DNA of 64,000 nucleotides, from assembly GCF_022605725.1 (NCBI RefSeq), contig NC_065555.1:8942938-9006937 (forward strand), given 5' to 3'. Source of the stretch: Anthonomus grandis grandis (taxonomy: Eukaryota > Arthropoda > Insecta > Coleoptera > Curculionidae). The position numbers and the translations under genes are program-made. The notes below the pieces were generated by a model. The model was given only the letters and a program-made list of their open reading frames with translations, had not been told where the DNA came from and ran no database searches. Positions 35,736-48,315 of the stretch are shown here, piece after piece. Position 1 is the first letter of the stretch. Each line of letters opens with the position of its first letter.

Positions 35736-38700
35736 TCCAAACATGTCCTTAGAAATAAAAATCTGTTTAATTAAAATTTCCTTAAAAAGGAATTCTTTTG
35801 TTATCCGGATTTTACACCTCTTTTTTTCTATTTGATCACCTAAAAAATCCCGCGACCCCTACGGAGATAGATAAAGAAAGCATTATACCAACAAATTTTT
35901 GACTCTAAGCTGATTATCTATAATAGTATGTATTGTTTCTTAAAAAAATATCAGGAACAGACAAGAAAGAGATTGATTGATATTTTATTAATTACTTCTA
36001 GCAATTTTAAGAAAACCTATATGATTTGTTTAAGCAACAATTATTAGATATCTACTGGATCTATTAGAGGTGAGTTTAAATTTCAAGTAGGTAATCTTTT
36101 GCAGAAAAAAAACCCTATAGATTTTTTGGCTATTTTTATGTAAATATTTATAAAAACTTACTATTCATCACATTTTTAGAGAGACATGTATGTATTAATG
36201 TAAATCCAAAGATTCGTTGGAATATTTTACTACCAACTGATTACATGCTATTTGTCAGAAATGGATATTTTGGTCTAAACAAAAATTTTAATGCACCAAC
36301 AACATCTCTACGAAAGTGTTTAAGCAATTCATTTGAATTATCACGGGGTTTAACTGGAAATGGCTTTCTAGAGTTTTTACGTCTTTTTTAACTTTTTTCC
36401 ACGTCTCCTAAAAAATGTGTCATTAATTAACGGGTATTTAATGACACATAGTCAAATTATATCAACATGTGGTGCACCTACTCATATTTAGCAAGATATA
36501 AGAAACTATTTAAACTAATTTTATCCTAGACGTTAAATACATAAAAAGTAAATTTCATATGGCCTCTATGTTCGTCAGACGTTAAACTTCTATATTTTTT
36601 TCTAAATGTTACCTAACAAATCGCGTATATGCGACCTCTGTGGAAACAGTCGACAAATTATAACAATATAGTCCTAGATAGGTTATCCAGAATACTGTTA
36701 TATACCGAATAGGTTATCCAGGTTATCGACGTAACAGGTTTTCAGTTTGAAAATTTATTGTAATTTTGTTAATATTTAATGGTATTTTTAATTATATTTT
36801 TTAAAAATCTTATCTACTAAACTGTAATGATTTTTAAGAACTTTTGTTTTTCTTTATAAGCATAATTTTATCATTTTTACTTCGAAAATAAGTGCAAACG
36901 CATTAACAATACTGACACATAAAAATGTTGTATTTTAGTCAATCTAAATAGTTACAGAAAAGCTGCAAAAAAATATTAACGATAATTTTTTTCTACGGCA
37001 AAAAAAAACAAACTTCTTGCGGGTATACTTTTAGAATTTCTATAGAAAATCCCCTGTTGTAGAAATGCTGCTTTTTTATCATGACAATCTCTATGGTGCT
37101 CTATAGTTTTGTTACATAGGAAGAGGATAATGAAACTAAGCATAATATGAACTTTAAGGAGTTTAATACTGTTAAAATGCTTATAACGGGATTGATTTTA
37201 ACGGAAAGACTATTAAGAATTATCTTGTTTATTATCTTAGCATAGTAAACAAATCAGCCTTAATTACAATTAGCTATTCATAATATCTATTAGGCTGAAC
37301 TGAATACTATAGCGGTTGCCCCACAACCATATAATTAATTAACCGAAAAGGTCCATGTTTATGTATAATCTCAAATAATTTTTTTTATTACATATTAACA
37401 GCTTTTATATAAAGAAATATATTTTCCTCTACATGGTTCTTTCTTATAAAAACATAATCTAGAAATCAGTTATATAGTACTTCTTAATGCCACATCATTT
37501 TATTCTATTTAAAAAGTAGCGCTAACATTGAAATGTGAATCTTGGTTTATAGTAAACAGATTTCAGAAAAGTACATTATGTCAAAACATGCTTGTAATAC
37601 TACAATTAGATAAAACTTATTGATTGGTATTAATAAAGATGATAAGTTTAATATCAAAATGTCATTGGGGTGGCATTTAGATTAAATTACGTGTATACTG
37701 CTTTGGCAAAATAATTTTACAGCCTGGAATCACGCGTGATAAACTACGACACATGACATAATACATGTACAACATATACAAATTAGGTTAGACAGCGAGA
37801 TTGATACTGTCGCTGCATCGTTGATGTGTGTTATAGTAATCGTTTTTTTATCTATCCTTAAATTAGACCTAACACATCTTAAGCACTATATTTTAATAAA
37901 AGAAATTATTGTGAAAATATTTTTGCCACATGTGCATATCTTATGATACAATTGATACAATTAATTGTTTGCCCTGCAACTATTTATATTTAGTGCTTAA
38001 CATTATTTCGATGATGCCATAATATAGCATTTGATATCCACTAAGTTTATGTTTTCGACTTGCCGTTAGTTTTTTAAACACTTGTGAGGTGTAAAACTTG
38101 ACGGACTTCAATGTAGAAAGAAAATCTATAAACTGATTGGAAGAATTTGAAAGCAAATTAATCATAGTTAAAAAAATTAGTTTTCACATCGAAGTGAAAA
38201 CATTTTAGTCATAATATGTAAGTACATAATGTCAGGGCATTCTGTATTTTTCTAGTAAACACCGTATTTTTTCTTGCTATTATATTTTCAAGAATGTTCC
38301 ATCCTGTATATTATTATTTTATTTGATTCGCATATTTAAACGCTTGACAAAAATAAGAAAATATGAGTTTTTTTATTTGTGGTATTTTAGCACATTGATT
38401 AATGTATTACATAACTATAAAAATTAATTTTATTCATGACTAAATATATTATATGTATTTATCTATTTATTTACTTGTATCTATTTTGTCGCCCTCTGTA
38501 GGTCCAACAGATATTTCTTGCGAGTTATGATTTAATAATTCAATATCTTTCTATGCAAATAATCTTATCAGGGAAAATTATAATATACAGGATAATATAG
38601 GTCGATAAACAGTATAATGATATATTTATTAGTATGGGTTTATTGTAAAAGAAAAACACACAAAAGGTAGAAACTATTTATAATTATTTGTGAAAATATA

Positions 38701-40636
38701 GACTATATATATATATTTGTTAAAACGACTATAAAAACTCAAATTTTGTAACGGGTTATTATAAAACGTGTTTTAACTAATTTAGTACATAGAAAATATG
38801 TCTTATTTATATATTTATTTTAGGTTTATATGTATATTATATGTATAAAACATAGCTATTTCGTAACCAATAAATTGTTATATTTTTTATTAGAATAGAT
38901 CCAAATAAACGAAATTCCTTCATAAATATTTTAAGGCTTTTATTTAATTGTAAGTTTATCTATACGCATTTATTAATTTAAGCATTGTTATTACAAACAA
39001 ACGTTTATTAGTAACAAAGAATTTTTTATGTTTGACTTTTTTTTAAGCGGGATAAAAAGATCTCATTTATCACAACTTTGTGGCCAGAATAAAAAATTTC
39101 ACTTTCAGAGAAACCGCTTTACCTCGGTTGCTGTTGGATATTTTTTAATTTTCCTAAGTAGCTTAACTAGTTTCTTTTTGACAGTCGCTCGCGCGATTTA
39201 TAAAATTTACACGCCTCTCGAATTTAATATCAGGTATAAGCAGGATAAATTGTGGTTTTCCATTTAACATCATATTATCAAAAAAGGTTCCAAGAAGTTT
39301 AACATGATCATGCACAGCTGTCTTGTTGAGTTATTAATTAAAAAATAATAATTCCACATAGGTACTTTGCAATGACCATGCTGAAAAACCTCTGTTTCAT
39401 ATTCTTTATATCTAAAAGATCGTACGTAATGAATCATTTTGTATAGGTATGATTCTATAACTTATTTGGATTAGGAAGTCTATGCTCCTAAAGTTGCAAA
39501 ATTCATATCTCAAGAAAGTGGATAGTCGATATGAAAGCTAGTTTTATCTTTGAATATCCTAGCTTATATAGCTAAAAATTTTTTTTGTATAATAAAACTC
39601 GCTTTATGTTAATTAACAATCTAATTAATTTGTATGAAATTGTACCTATATAAAAAGCCCGGGATTCTGATCGGATATTTAATTTTAGGTTAATCTCAAT
39701 AGTTGACAAATATTTGCAATTTTTATTCGAAACAAAATATTATATTTTGTATCAGTTTCTGTTTAACCATGTCAAATAATAAAAATAGATAATAAAAAGC
39801 ATGAATTCTTTAATGGGCGATCTTGTTACAAATGTGTCTTGTCTATCTGGTCAAATATGTAAATTAATTAATGCTCGTTCTCAGGTCGATTTTATTTGTA
39901 CAAACTGTCAAAAAGTGTCACCATTGAAAAGAGTTACCTCTTACCCAGTTAACACTTATTTTTATAATTATTTGTCCTTTATTTTCTTTCCAGCATTCTA
40001 AGGGAAAAATGCCCTAGATTTTTTATTTAGCAGAAACAAGTTTCAGTAAAGGTGCAGTTAAAGAAAAAATTATAGCTAAAGATTACCTTTAGGTGATGTA
40101 CAAGTGATACTTCCAGGCATATCTTAAAGCGACTTTCAAAAAGCGTCAAAAAGCCTATTTTCGTTAAACAATAAATGTTTGAGTGATGTTAACCTATTTT
40201 TCAAAAGATGTTTAGGACATTGAAAGCTTTTTGCTTGTTTTTCATCCAAGAATGTTCCTGAATTTAGTCACAATTTTAAATAAAACACTCTGTATATAAG
40301 AATTTTTAATTGAATGCATTTACAAATTATTCAATCTACGAGGAATATTTCTTGACTTTTCCTGCATTTTTTAGGAAATTCACGATAGCCAATCCATGTA
40401 TTACAGCTCAAAGAACTTAATATTCGTATTAAAAAAAAATAATTATCTAAAAAACAAGAGATATACGCCAAAAATATTGGGTTTTTTAATGGAATACCCC
40501 ATTTATTGTTATATTTTTGAAGTCTCAATTATGATAATCAATTCTTAGTGTTTTTTAACAAAGGATCTTTATATATGTTTATCTTTAACTGTCTTTGAGT
40601 TATGGACTCTCAAAGAGTCTCATTTTCAGATTATAG
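35736..40636. other. AT-rich gene-poor region
   Basis: No convincing gene. Minor items are a near-repeat of ATAGGTTATCCAG at about 36676 and 36707, an eight-base-arm hairpin (GTTTTCAC...GTGAAAAC) near 38181, and an isolated TATAAAAAGCCCGGG near 39650 ahead of a 66-residue frame (39801-40001) with no recognisable domain. The upstream coding exon(s) of the gene at 43518 could lie here but I could not identify them. Confidence 0.45.
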
Positions 40637-40985
40637 TGTAGCATTTTTTATCGTTCGTTAGCTCTGAATTAAAATAGTCATATAACTTATTTACACACTG
40701 ACACTAATAAACACGCTCACTTACTACTATTCGGAATATTTATTTTAACCGTATATATTTAAAACTCTTTATGTCTGATTTAAATCTGGCGCCAATATTC
40801 CGAACTTTATTGCACTAAACTGACAACTGACTCACAGCGGCGACGCGGCTCCTTATATAATCGGATGACCTGCTGACCATTCCGGAAGATTCATTGACCT
40901 TCGAGACGTCGTGCGGTATGTCACTTGTGTCATTCCGGAATGGTGGTGAATCAGATGGTTTCTAGGTGTTTACAATATCGTTACA
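40637..40985 (-). mobile_element. Solo LTR of an LTR retrotransposon
   Basis: Read on the minus strand it starts TGTAACGATATTG and ends ATGCTACA, the TG...CA ends of an LTR. Inside are a TATA box (TTATATAA, 40860-40853), an initiator-like TCAGTT about 30 bases downstream, and AATAAA (40811-40806). This is the promoter-plus-polyadenylation layout of an LTR. It is GC-richer than its flanks. No gag, pol or primer-binding site lies on either side, so it is solo. Flanking five-base sequences (TATAG, ATATA) do not match, so a target duplication is not confirmed. Confidence 0.75.
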
Positions 40986-41713
40986 ATATATGATTTAATT
41001 AAAATATATTAATATAAAATATAGGTAAAGTAGATACAGGTATTATATACCTTATATTAACTAAAATTTTGAGCTATTTTATTGATAATTAAATTTTGGC
41101 TTCTTTTTTTATGTAATGATTTAGTCTCTCGAAATGAATTTTATTTCATTCTTATAATTTTTATTACGGAATATACTGGCATATTTTTGCGTACTTTATG
41201 TATGTGAATAATAACATAACTTTACTATCTGAAGCCTTTCATCTAACGAATAATTTAGAGCAAAATTAATCAACGCGCCAAAATTAAGCCAATTTAATTT
41301 ATTAATTATATTAGCGATTTTTAATAGTAAATAATTTAACGAAGTATGTTTTCCGAAAATTAGACTTTTTGAGCATCGATAACTTAAGAACAGTAGAACA
41401 TAGACATATAGTAAATGTAAAAAAAAAACAGAAGTAACCATTATATCCAACAATATAATAGTAAATAAGAGGTTCCGTTTCAAAAATGCGACATTTATAT
41501 CTCTCGTTTAAGTATTTTGTTCTTTTTTGCTTCGAGCATAATACATCGATTGGATTTTTTAAACAACATAGGGAAAATAAAAAGTATTCCGTTTTTCCAC
41601 AGGGATACTTTTTACAAACAAAAGAAAAATTACTTGAATTAACTGTATATCTCTTTGTGCAAAAAGGCTCATAAGTTGGAACGTAATAAAAGAACGTAAG
41701 GCTAATTAATGAA
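40986..41713. other. AT-rich intergenic DNA
   Basis: No gene is supported. The frame 41486-41674 begins with a moderately hydrophobic stretch but has no splice or promoter context. Part of it may be decayed LINE sequence upstream of the LINE 3' end. Confidence 0.4.
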
Positions 41714-42353
41714 ATGAGAAAATTTGATAGAGGTGTGAGTAGTGAGTTACGCTTGATGAGATGGCTAAATATGAGTGAAAGGAGGTTACTACATAGTCTT
41801 GTTCTCTTTAATAAAATTGTCTTTAAAAAATGTCCTAATTACCTTTATCAGAAAATTAAGTTTAGTTTAGATATGACGCTCATGTTTTGGACTTAAGAAA
41901 TAAGCATTTTATTACACCTCCTCTTCATAAAACTGTTTTATTTGAGAGGAGCTTTAGTTACTGTATTCATCTGCAATATAATAAAATTCCTCCTAAGTTA
42001 AAATATATTTCACCTTCTATATTTAAACGAAAAATAAGCAGTTATATTACTGATCTCTGTTAGCCTAGAGTGTTGTTAAATATGTATTCTTTAACTTATT
42101 GTAAATTTCATAAGTCTGTGTGGTTATCAAACATTGTAATTTTAATCGGTTGTGCATATAGGCAGTTAGAACTTAATATTGTGTAACTATGCAATTATTT
42201 AAGATACATTTTGAAATTCTTTGTAGTAAGCTATTCTATGTAATAAGCTTTGTATTCTTTGTTAAGCTAGGAAGTAAGCTTCAACTTCGCCATTTAGAAT
42301 TTACCAATTGTAAATTTTAATAAAGACATTATTATTATTATTATTATTATTAA
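41714..42353 (+). pseudogene. LINE retrotransposon 3' end with TTA-repeat tail
   Basis: Across frameshifts the plus strand gives RLLHSLVLFNKIVFKKCPNY, then KHFITPPLHKTVLFERSFSY, then a YNKIPPKLKYISPSIFKRKI block. This is the characteristic C-terminal end of many insect LINE ORF2 proteins ('R..HSL.lf.ki....P.YL', 'R.SFSYxxxxlWNxlP..l'). About 260 noncoding bases follow, then a TTA trinucleotide run (42330-42353), a usual LINE tail. It is 5'-truncated and dead. Confidence 0.75.
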
Positions 42354-43517
42354 TATGAAGGTTTTCGGTAGATCAAGCAAGGTTTAATTTTGCCAACCTA
42401 TTCTACAACTATTATGTGAAAATTCTACATTACCAAAAAATACTGTTCGTCTCTGAATCCCACCAAATTTAAGGTCATGCTTTTCATGCAAAAATAAGTA
42501 AGAAAGCGGGTTAAAACTTAAATAAATTTGAATATTAGAATGAACAACCAAGGTCTTTTGCTGACAGATGATTTTTCGTAATCTAGGCCTTTATTTGGGT
42601 GTTTACTTCTAATACTACTAATCTAATTTGAGAGATGTTTCTAGTGTAATGCTAAAATCATTAAAGAAACCCCATTTAGTAAAAGAGCAAAAGCAATTTT
42701 ATGTGAAGCATTAGTTTTGAGGTTAGGCCCTCTGACATTGCTCCAAAATAATTGTTTATAAGGGATACAGAATAGCTGTTCCAGAACAAAACATCAATTA
42801 CTAGTAGTTTTGCGGATCTATACTGGTTATCAAGTACTTATACCTTAGCATAAAAAAGCTATCTTTAGGAGGTTTTTCTTATATACACGAAGATAGCAAA
42901 TCTATATAGGTACGCTTTTTCCTGCTACTCATTCATTTAAATAATTTTTATTGCAAAATATAAAAAATCTTAACTGTATATACGAAAATTACTACAGACT
43001 AAATTTTATTCAACTTTCTTAAGCTTTAAATGTAATATCCAAGGGATAGAACTCTAAAGATTTTCGAAAAATTATTTTTATTTTGTATGATTGTTAATAC
43101 GAAGGTGCAACAAAAAAAAATTAGCCTAGTGTTCATTATCATAATTTTACTGCGTTCCAAGGTTGTAAAAATTAGGGATGTTTTAGTTTTTTTTTTTAAA
43201 TCTTTGGAATATTTTTAGTCAGGTTTATTGGAAAAATTACTAAAAGTATTTTACTGTACAGTAAAAAGTTACTTTTGCATCTTTGACTTGAATGTATTTT
43301 ATTCACTTAATTGACAGATTGACAGATAAAATAGTAAATTAGAAAGAAAGGTATTTTCCTTTAAAATCTAGCAAAATTTATACGCTTAACTAATTTTAAA
43401 CTTGGACAAAAATTATATCTCTCGTAATAATTGTTAACGCAATTTAAAAAATATTATTTGCAATTTCTGCTACAGATTTATAAAAGTTCTCCTGATTCAT
43501 TTAATTCTTTGTTTCAG
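42354..43517. other. AT-rich DNA before the second Thr/Lys-rich protein exon
   Basis: No gene is supported. The segment ends in the acceptor TTGTTTCAG at 43509-43517. Confidence 0.55.
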
Positions 43518-45324
43518 ATCTCCAAAGCCAACGCAAGCTACACCGAAGACAAATGATTCTGCCAAAAATACCACTAATCATATGGAAAGTAACATCTCAA
43601 CGCAAACTATTCTAGATGTACGAACACCGCCCAAAATACAAACTCAAATAAAAGATAGACTTTCTAGCAAATACCATGTAGAAGCATCTCATGCAGGTGA
43701 GGCAATACCTATAGCAGAAGATGATATAGTAATGTTGGAGGAAAGCACTAAGAAAATGAACTTTTATAAGTTGGATAGAGCAACAACAGCTAATGGGGGA
43801 TTATCTACTTGGATACTTTTAAGCGGCCAGTCCTCTACGACTCCCAAGCCTACTACCAAAAGGCCTACCATTAAACCTATTATTTTAAAAGATGAAAAAA
43901 ATAATGAAACATTAATGCTAAGTGATAAGCCTATAGGAGTGGTGAAACCAATATTTAAGCAGAAAGTTTCCACAACAGCAAAACCAACAACAACAAGTAC
44001 CACTATAAGGATTAACACATTTTCACCTAAAAGTACAACAGTCCGGAGTCCTACCAAAGTAACAAAAATTAAAGCATCCTTAATTAATAATAGCAAAAAT
44101 AATAATACTAAAATATCAAACCATACAATAATAAAAACCATTAGTACCACCACACCATCAAAAATAATTACTACTTCATTACCTCCTATGACCACGGCTT
44201 TAGAGTCGACAACTAAATCTACAAAAAATTCATCAGCAACTCTGCCAGTAGAAGCAAAAGATGGAACCTTAGACCTTAGTTCTAATCAAGATAAAAAAAA
44301 GAAAACTCAAAAAAGAAAGAAAAATAAGACAAAGAAGCGTAAACCTTCAACCAAAGAAAACAATAACAAACTTAAGGAAATAGAATCTACCGGGACTCAA
44401 ATTTACAGCTATTTAAAAAGCGAAATTATTCCAGTTACAGTAGGAGTTAGCTTGGTAGGGCTTTTAGTAACTGCTGGCTTAGCAAGTTACTATTTACAAC
44501 CCTTTGCGGCATTAAGAAGAAGCGATCCCATTGATAGAAAAGACACAGGCAACTATTTTTATCGTGATGAATATTCAAATGCAATGCCGGAGGAAGAAGC
44601 AATTGGTAAAGTGATTGCTGGAATGCCCGAGAGCACATTACAGCCCAATGCCTTTAAGGGACCCAGCTCTAGAAATACTTACCCTCAAAACATCAGATAT
44701 AGACACGTAGATAGAAGGTCTCAACTATATATGAAACCTTATGGCTCCGTTGAAGATGTAAAACTTCACGATAGAACGGCAACCATCAATAAAAATGATG
44801 AAAAGAAGTTTGTCGTAGGAAATGTTCCTAAAGAGGCAATTCAAGAAGTCACACCAGCAGTTGTTCCCGAGCATGGTCCAAGGACTATTAAGAATGAACC
44901 TGGTTTTATTTTAGAAAATATGTTAAAAAGCTCATCATTATCTGGAGCTTCCCCAAGGTATATCGGGTCAAGAAGGCGACGACAGATAAATGAACAAAAT
45001 GACCTTGAAAACGAAGTTGATAGTGGTGACTCTGTAGTACAAATGGGTACAACTTCAGCTTCTGATAATGAAACTTTGCTTGATGTAACCAATGCAACTA
45101 CAGAAAGCAATAATAAAGACACAACGCCACATAATGTGTACAACCCAAACGAAAGACCAAATACTTTTTTCGAATTATTGGCAGATTTGTTTAGGCTTAA
45201 ATTAAAGTTTGGATCCGATTTAATTCATGATATAGTAAGCAGTGTAGAGACTTATGTAAATGCTACTCGGTCTATGCTTGTCGAACACTATAACAGACAT
45301 AACCATACTGCGGAATCCACATAA
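43518..45324 (+). CDS. Thr/Lys-rich single-span membrane protein, terminal exon, unidentified
   Basis: The frame is open from the acceptor TTTCAG|A at 43517 to the TAA at 45322-45324. A Met at 43582 would give 580 residues, but the 21 codons before it are also open and the exon starts inside a codon, so at least one upstream coding exon is expected. From that Met: residues 86-265 are Thr/Lys/Asn-rich with TTKRP and TTPSK repeats and many N-glycosylation sites; 237-255 are a dense Lys/Arg patch; 282-305 (PVTVGVSLVGLLVTAGLASY) are a clear membrane span; then come a PEEEAIGKVIAGMPE block, a RRRR site (464-467) resembling a proprotein cleavage site, and an amphipathic end (528-565). It shares general layout with the 577-residue ORF upstream, but I see no long alignable block. 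Function unknown. Polyadenylation hexamers lie near 45448 and 45826. Confidence 0.85.
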
Positions 45325-48315
45325 TATAGTTATCTTTTACTTTTTTTTGTATTGTAAATATACTTTTCCAAACATATTTTAAATAGGTATTACTAAATTT
45401 TATTATAAAAGATATGATGGATATCCATCTTATTTTGGTGATAATTTAATAAAGTAGGATTACGAATCGTAGATTTATAAAAAAAGATTGGATATCTTAG
45501 CTTTTAGTATTTTGTGTCCCAAAATCGCAGAATGACGCATCTTAAAATTTAAAAGTATTAAACTATACACTTTTTATATGCAAAATTGTACATAAGGCCT
45601 AAATTATAGATTTATTAAGAGTATTTTATTATGTATATTAGGTTTGCACCTAATAGGAACATTCTGGTGGAGGAAACAAATTTGTTACCAACTTCAAAGA
45701 TATGAACAATTATAGTAGTTTATGGCTTTTAAGGGCAGGGAAATAGGGTTAAACATATCTAAAAAAAATATGTGGTTAGAGTTAGTAATTTATTTATAAG
45801 AATATTAATCATTTTTGAAGACTGTAATAAAGGTAAATTAAATAAATAAATATGCAATAAAAATATAAAGTATCTCTTTGAATGGTGATAATGAAAAAGA
45901 ACCATAGGGTGCCAGAAGTAGGTATTTGGGTCTTATTGGGACTATCCGAAGGGCCTTGGCAAGTATTAAATAGTGGATATTGGTCCAGTTAAGACAGCAT
46001 TAGAGCCTAACACAGATATAGCTATTGAAGATGTGGATTTTATTTCTGGGGGATTACTTACTGCCTGGGGAAAATGAAAGTAGCTGTCAATTGTCTTTTT
46101 AAGTTTAAAGAAGAAAAAGGTTTGTTCGTTTTGTTTTTGTCATATAGCAGATAAGTTGGATTCTATATCTCGATAAGTTTAACGCTCAGATTTTAGTTTC
46201 ACTAAATTAAATTTTGATGGCCCACTATTAAATAGCAATGCTAATCATGGTATGTTGTTAGCCTTTACTGATTAACTCTTTGACCAACCTATCGCTTTAA
46301 GTTACTTACGACAACGGCAGAAAATACAATAAATATCTGTGGTTTTCTTTTTATTACTATTATGTTAAATTTATATTAAATTTTAGGCAATGTATTTAGC
46401 GTGAGTATCATAATAATAACTCCCTTGCGTTTTTGGTGTAGGGCACTAGGAGTAAGGGCTATGACTACAAGAAACGTATACAAGGTAAAAATTATTAAAA
46501 TTGTAAAATAAAGATATAGATTCTAGAAACGGTTTACTTTCTAATTAAATATAAACTTTTATTAAACAGATACTATCAGGAATAGAACATCGATAAAACA
46601 ACATTATTATACCGAAATTATAAGAAACGAAAATAAAAGATAGCTTACTTGTCAAAATGACGGCTGAACGTTTAAAAATTTAAAAAGACTTTAAAGGTTT
46701 TTTGACATGCATTTAGTTATTACTAATAAACCCCTTATATTAATCTTAGTGTAGTCTGACTGTATAAGTTGGAAGAACAATACGTAATCTTGAAACCAGA
46801 ATAAAAGAGCATATTAATCAACATAACAAATCTTCTTTTGGTTTTCATATGCGCCTTAGCAGCTCTTTCTTTTTTTTTCTATTTCAGATAATAGTTAAAT
46901 CAGTCATAAATTAAAAAAACTTGAACCACACAAACAAATTAGCTTAACAAGAGTGGAAATTAAAAGAAAATTCAAACAAAATTCTCAATGCCTAAATCAG
47001 AATTCTGTTTAATTCAGCAATAGCATTTGTAGTCGCTGCAACTTAATACTTACGTGGCGAAGTACCTCTCGGTTGTTACAGAAGTTTTGGCTAAAAATCA
47101 TTTATGTAATGATGTTTTATAGATTTTCTGTATTTTATTAGATCAGTTTATTTACGTTGTTTTATTCATGTATCTGTTAGAATATCGCCCCGAAATCGTT
47201 TTCGTGATGATAGTATACAACATAATAAAACGCTGAATACAGTGTTTTTTTTTGAGTTTCATGACAGACAAAACATAATTTGTATTTATGCATTTTAAGT
47301 AAAATTCGATGAAATCTTTATATCTCTTTAATATATCTGCCCTAATATAAAATGTAGTACGCATTAATGCGTACGAATTTTATATTTTTCGAATGTTTTC
47401 TTTATCTTACTAACGCTATACAATCTGATCCTGATCCTATCTTGGCGCACTTATTTTAACCTACTCTAATGGTTTAATACTGGTTTAATAGTGGCTAAGG
47501 ATGTAAAAAAATTAAGTTTAACTAATAAAAATAAGGTTTAACACTAAATGTACATTCGCATGAGTGACATCTGATCTTTAAAAAGCTTTTGGCCTTTTAT
47601 TCTAACCTAACTCTAATAATACTTCCATGAAATCAAGTGATTCACAAATTCTCATATTTAAGTATTTTTTTGAAAGCTAAAAAAAAAACTGGATTGTCTG
47701 CTAAATGAATACATGGTCGAAGGTTTTGTGTTATTAGTAAAATTTATAACTACGTTGATAGCAGATTCAAAAAATATAATAATTAATTATTTTTATTCTG
47801 TTCCAAGATAAATTTCATTACTAAATTCTTGGTTATTACTAAAACTGATTCAGTCCCAACTCTACCCATAAAACTGTACCTTAAATATTTTTTATCTTAA
47901 TTATTTAACGTTAATATTGCAAGATATTTGCTATTTCAAGAGTTGCCAGATTTCTCAGTTCAGATTTAAGAACAAGAATTTTTCCTTGAATTTTCGTAAA
48001 ATTTTATTTAAATTTCATTTCGTGTTAATCAATTTGCAAAAGTAGAGAAAAAAATTTTACAACTGATGTAAAATACTTATAAATCTTATGTTTTATAATT
48101 ATTCTTCCGTTATTGTTTGTTTTTAAATATTTTCAAGATCTTTAAAATCAAAAAATCCATTAACAAAAACTGACAGCTTCATTAAAATAAGGAAATTTTC
48201 TTTACTGCTTTAAAGAAAACTGAATTTGTATTTTTGATTTTTTTTAAAAAAGTAGTTCATTTTTCTCAAAGAGACCTCTTAATAATAAGAAATTCAGAGA
48301 TTGGAGGGGCACAAA
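45325..48315. other. 3' UTR and intergenic DNA
   Basis: AATAAA occurs near 45448 and again at 45826-45850. The rest is AT-rich, with no supported gene. The frames at 47152-47364 and 48234-48440 have no domain. Confidence 0.55.

Noticed and set aside
36676..36730. Repeated ATAGGTTATCCAG
   Set aside because: Only two partial copies; not enough for a tandem-repeat call.
43764..44195. 143-residue minus-strand frame
   Set aside because: Antisense shadow of the Thr-rich repeat region (ACN codons read backwards as Val/Gly); hydrophobicity is an artefact.
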